Assembly (NCBI RefSeq): GCF_023639785.1
Contig: NZ_CP098325.1
Coordinates: 1,922,001-1,986,000, forward strand
From: Leclercia adecarboxylata
GTDB taxonomy: Bacteria > Pseudomonadota > Gammaproteobacteria > Enterobacterales > Enterobacteriaceae
Reading direction: 5' to 3'
DNA: 64,000 nucleotides
Shown here: positions 62,497 to 64,000 of the stretch, one piece after another
Layout: each line of letters starts with the position of its first letter
Position numbering within the stretch: the stretch's first letter is position 1
The notes under the pieces: model-generated
Seen by the model: only the letters and a program-made list of their open reading frames with translations
The model's database searches: none
Told to the model about the DNA's origin: nothing
Program-made: the position numbers and the translations under genes

Positions 62497-62640
62497 TCAG
62501 ATCTTGCAGGCGTCGCCGCAATCATCGTCCGCGACAATCGCCTGCGCTTTTTTATCCGCATCGTCAAGGCGTTCAGCGTTACGTTCTTCGGCTTCATCCA
62601 GCCCGTCAAATACCAGATTGTTGAGATCAATTTCCATCAT
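62497..62640 (-). CDS. small acidic protein with CxxxC tail
   Basis: A 46- or 47-residue protein (tandem ATG; MMEIDLNNLVFDGLDEAEE). Highly acidic with Ala-rich helix, ending ADDDCGDACKI. GCAGGTAA precedes the ATGs, favouring the second. The cysteine pair at the extreme C-terminus after three Asps is unusual and could bind metal or be modified. Unrecognised family; it is divergent from the next gene. Confidence 0.65.
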   Translation of the reverse strand: MMEIDLNNLVFDGLDEAEERNAERLDDADKKAQAIVADDDCGDACKI

Positions 62641-62765
62641 TTACCTGCCCGGTTCGGTTTTTGTTCCAGGTCGTATTATAGAGCAAATGAATGGGATGAG
62701 GCACCCCAGCGCACATAAGGATAATCCTTGCCATACTGATGACTCACCCGCGCTCAGGAGGAGTG

Positions 62766-63584
62766 ATGATCGTCTTATGTAAAACCTGCGGCACGTCCTA
62801 TGACGCCCCGCGCGAACCCCAACGCTGCGCCATCTGCGACGATGAACGCCAGTACGTGCCCGCGACGGGCCAGGCGTGGGTGGATTTCACCACCCTGACC
62901 ACCAGCCATACCAATAAGTGGCAACAGCTCGAACCCAACCTGCTAACGATCAAAACCGTGCCCGCGTTTGCCATTAGCCAGCGCGCGATCCTGCTGCGCA
63001 CCCCGCAGGGGAACGTGCTGTGGGACTGCATCGCCAATCTCGATCCCGCCACCCAGGCGCTGATAACCGCGCTCGGCGGGATCGACGCCATCGCCATCTC
63101 GCACCCACACTACTACACCACCATGCAGGACTGGGCGGAGGCCTTTAACGCCCCGGTTTACCTCCACGCCAGCGATCGCGAGTGGGTAATGAGAAACAGC
63201 CCGGCGCTGCGCTTCTGGGAAGGGGACTCACTTGAGATCGTCCCGGACGTGACGCTGCACAGGCTGGGGGGCCATTTTGCCGGGGGAACGGTGCTGCACT
63301 GGAACCGCGATGGAGGCACCCTGCTGGCGGGCGATATCCTGCAGGTGACCCCCGGTAAAGACGCGGTGTCGTTTATGTGGAGCTACCCGAACATGCTCCC
63401 GTTACCGGCAGGTAAGGTGGCTGGCATTGCCGCACGGCTGGAAAACGTCGCCTTCGAACGCCTCTACGGCGCCTTTGAAGGGCAGGACATTGCAGCCCGT
63501 GCCCGGGAGATTGTCATGGGGTCGGTCCAGAAATATATTGCTTGTCTGAACTCGGGGCCGGTGGGTAAACTCAAAAAACCGTGA
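62766..63584 (+). CDS. zinc-ribbon plus metallo-beta-lactamase-fold protein
   Basis: A 272-residue protein. N-terminal zinc ribbon with Cys5, 8, 21 and 24 (LCKTCGTSY, RCAICDD). Then an MBL-like domain where the usual HxHxDH is reduced to SHPHYYTTMQDW, with later GGHFAGGTVLHW and LLAGDILQV. The altered motif suggests one metal or a different activity. GGAGGAGTG lies before the ATG (start 9 codons inside the longest frame). Substrate unknown. Confidence 0.8.
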   Translation: MIVLCKTCGTSYDAPREPQRCAICDDERQYVPATGQAWVDFTTLTTSHTNKWQQLEPNLLTIKTVPAFAISQRAILLRTPQGNVLWDCIANLDPATQALITALGGIDAIAISHPHYYTTMQDWAEAFNAPVYLHASDREWVMRNSPALRFWEGDSLEIVPDVTLHRLGGHFAGGTVLHWNRDGGTLLAGDILQVTPGKDAVSFMWSYPNMLPLPAGKVAGIAARLENVAFERLYGAFEGQDIAARAREIVMGSVQKYIACLNSGPVGKLKKP

Positions 63585-63628
63585 TCTCGATCATGCCTGT
63601 AACAATCACAAAAAAATGAGACATTGCT

Positions 63629-64000
63629 ATGCAACATATCATTGAAGGTTTTCTCAGCTTTCAAAAAGAAATTTTTCCGCAACGTAAAGACCTGTTCCGC
63701 AGCCTGGCGTCCAGCCAGAATCCCAAAGCGCTGTTCATCTCCTGTTCTGACAGCCGCCTGGTGCCGGAATTAGTCACCCAGCAGGAGCCGGGACAGCTCT
63801 TTGTTATTCGTAACGCTGGCAACATCGTGCCACCGTTCGGGCCAGAGCCGGGCGGTGTGTCCGCCACTATCGAATACGCGGTTGTGGCGCTGGGCGTTAC
63901 CGACATCGTGATCTGCGGCCACTCTAACTGCGGCGCGATGAAGGCCATTGCCGATAACGCTAACCTCGAGCCGATGCCTGCCGTATCACACTGGCTGCGC
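63629..64000 (+). CDS. beta-carbonic anhydrase, CynT-like (3' end outside window)
   Basis: First 124 residues of a beta-class carbonic anhydrase, interconverting CO2 and bicarbonate. Zinc ligands Cys39 (SCSDSRL), His98 and Cys101 (HSNCGAM), with Asp41/Arg43 dyad. Closely follows E. coli CynT at [16 protein letters not shown] and [11 protein letters not shown]. No cynS or cynX is visible. About 90 more residues are expected beyond the edge. Confidence 0.92.
   Translation, partial: MQHIIEGFLSFQKEIFPQRKDLFRSLASSQNPKALFISCSDSRLVPELVTQQEPGQLFVIRNAGNIVPPFGPEPGGVSATIEYAVVALGVTDIVICGHSNCGAMKAIADNANLEPMPAVSHWLR

Overview
This 64 kb window is chromosomal DNA of an Enterobacteriaceae species. It is close to Escherichia coli in gene content and order, but its accessory genes fit the Enterobacter, Lelliottia or Leclercia group better than E. 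coli. The backbone is the E. coli 38-39 minute region, seen here as tcyP-ydjM-hxpB-yniB-yniA-ydiZ-pfkB-ydiY-yniD-thrS-infC-rpmI-rplT-pheMST-ihfA-btuC...btuED-nlpC-rflP-selO...aroH-ppsR-ppsA-rprA-ydiK-ydiJ-menI...sufABCDSE-ldtE-lpp-pykF...fumD. No tRNA, rRNA, insertion sequence, prophage or CRISPR array was found. The species call is inference from synteny and protein similarity.

Layout. Positions 1-8300 hold the cystine transporter tcyP (cut by the window edge), SOS-linked ydjM, an inserted kduD, sugar-phosphate genes (hxpB, yniA, pfkB), envelope protein ydiY with a leader peptide overlapping its start, and several very small membrane or exported proteins. Positions 8300-15800 are the translation cluster, with the AUU start of infC, the pheM attenuator and ihfA. 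Positions 15800-23000 carry the vitamin B12 uptake genes, split by a 1.8 kb insertion between btuC and btuE, then nlpC, rflP and selO. Positions 23000-28950 hold a complete Fur-controlled haemin uptake operon (hemP-hmuRSTUV). Positions 29100-39100 hold aroH with a Trp operator, ppsR/ppsA, the RprA small RNA, ydiK, ydiJ and menI.

Positions 39150-47440 are an accessory block between menI and sufA. It holds a candidate small RNA, a 31-residue membrane peptide, two paralogous CRP-like winged-helix regulators, and a chaperone-usher fimbrial operon ending in a LuxR-type regulator. Three copies of a GTCTA-N4-TAGAC type palindrome lie between the divergent regulator and fimbrial genes. The backbone then resumes with suf, ldtE, lpp and pykF. 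Positions 57050-59600 encode a second methionine-type ABC transporter whose binding protein has no cysteine. Positions 59680-62414 place fumD ahead of a sensor kinase, a FixJ/TtrR-like regulator and an exported HbpS/GlcG-like protein, the best candidate here for an undescribed sensory system. The window ends with a small acidic protein, a zinc-ribbon/metallo-beta-lactamase-fold protein and the start of a beta-carbonic anhydrase.

The genes meet around a few themes: iron and haem (hmu, suf, both with Fur sites), the glycolysis/gluconeogenesis switch (pfkB, pykF, ppsA, ppsR, with Cra-like sites), envelope and surface (lpp, ldtE, rprA, fimbriae), and translation. Repeat hairpins of REP type lie behind aroH and behind the HbpS-like gene.
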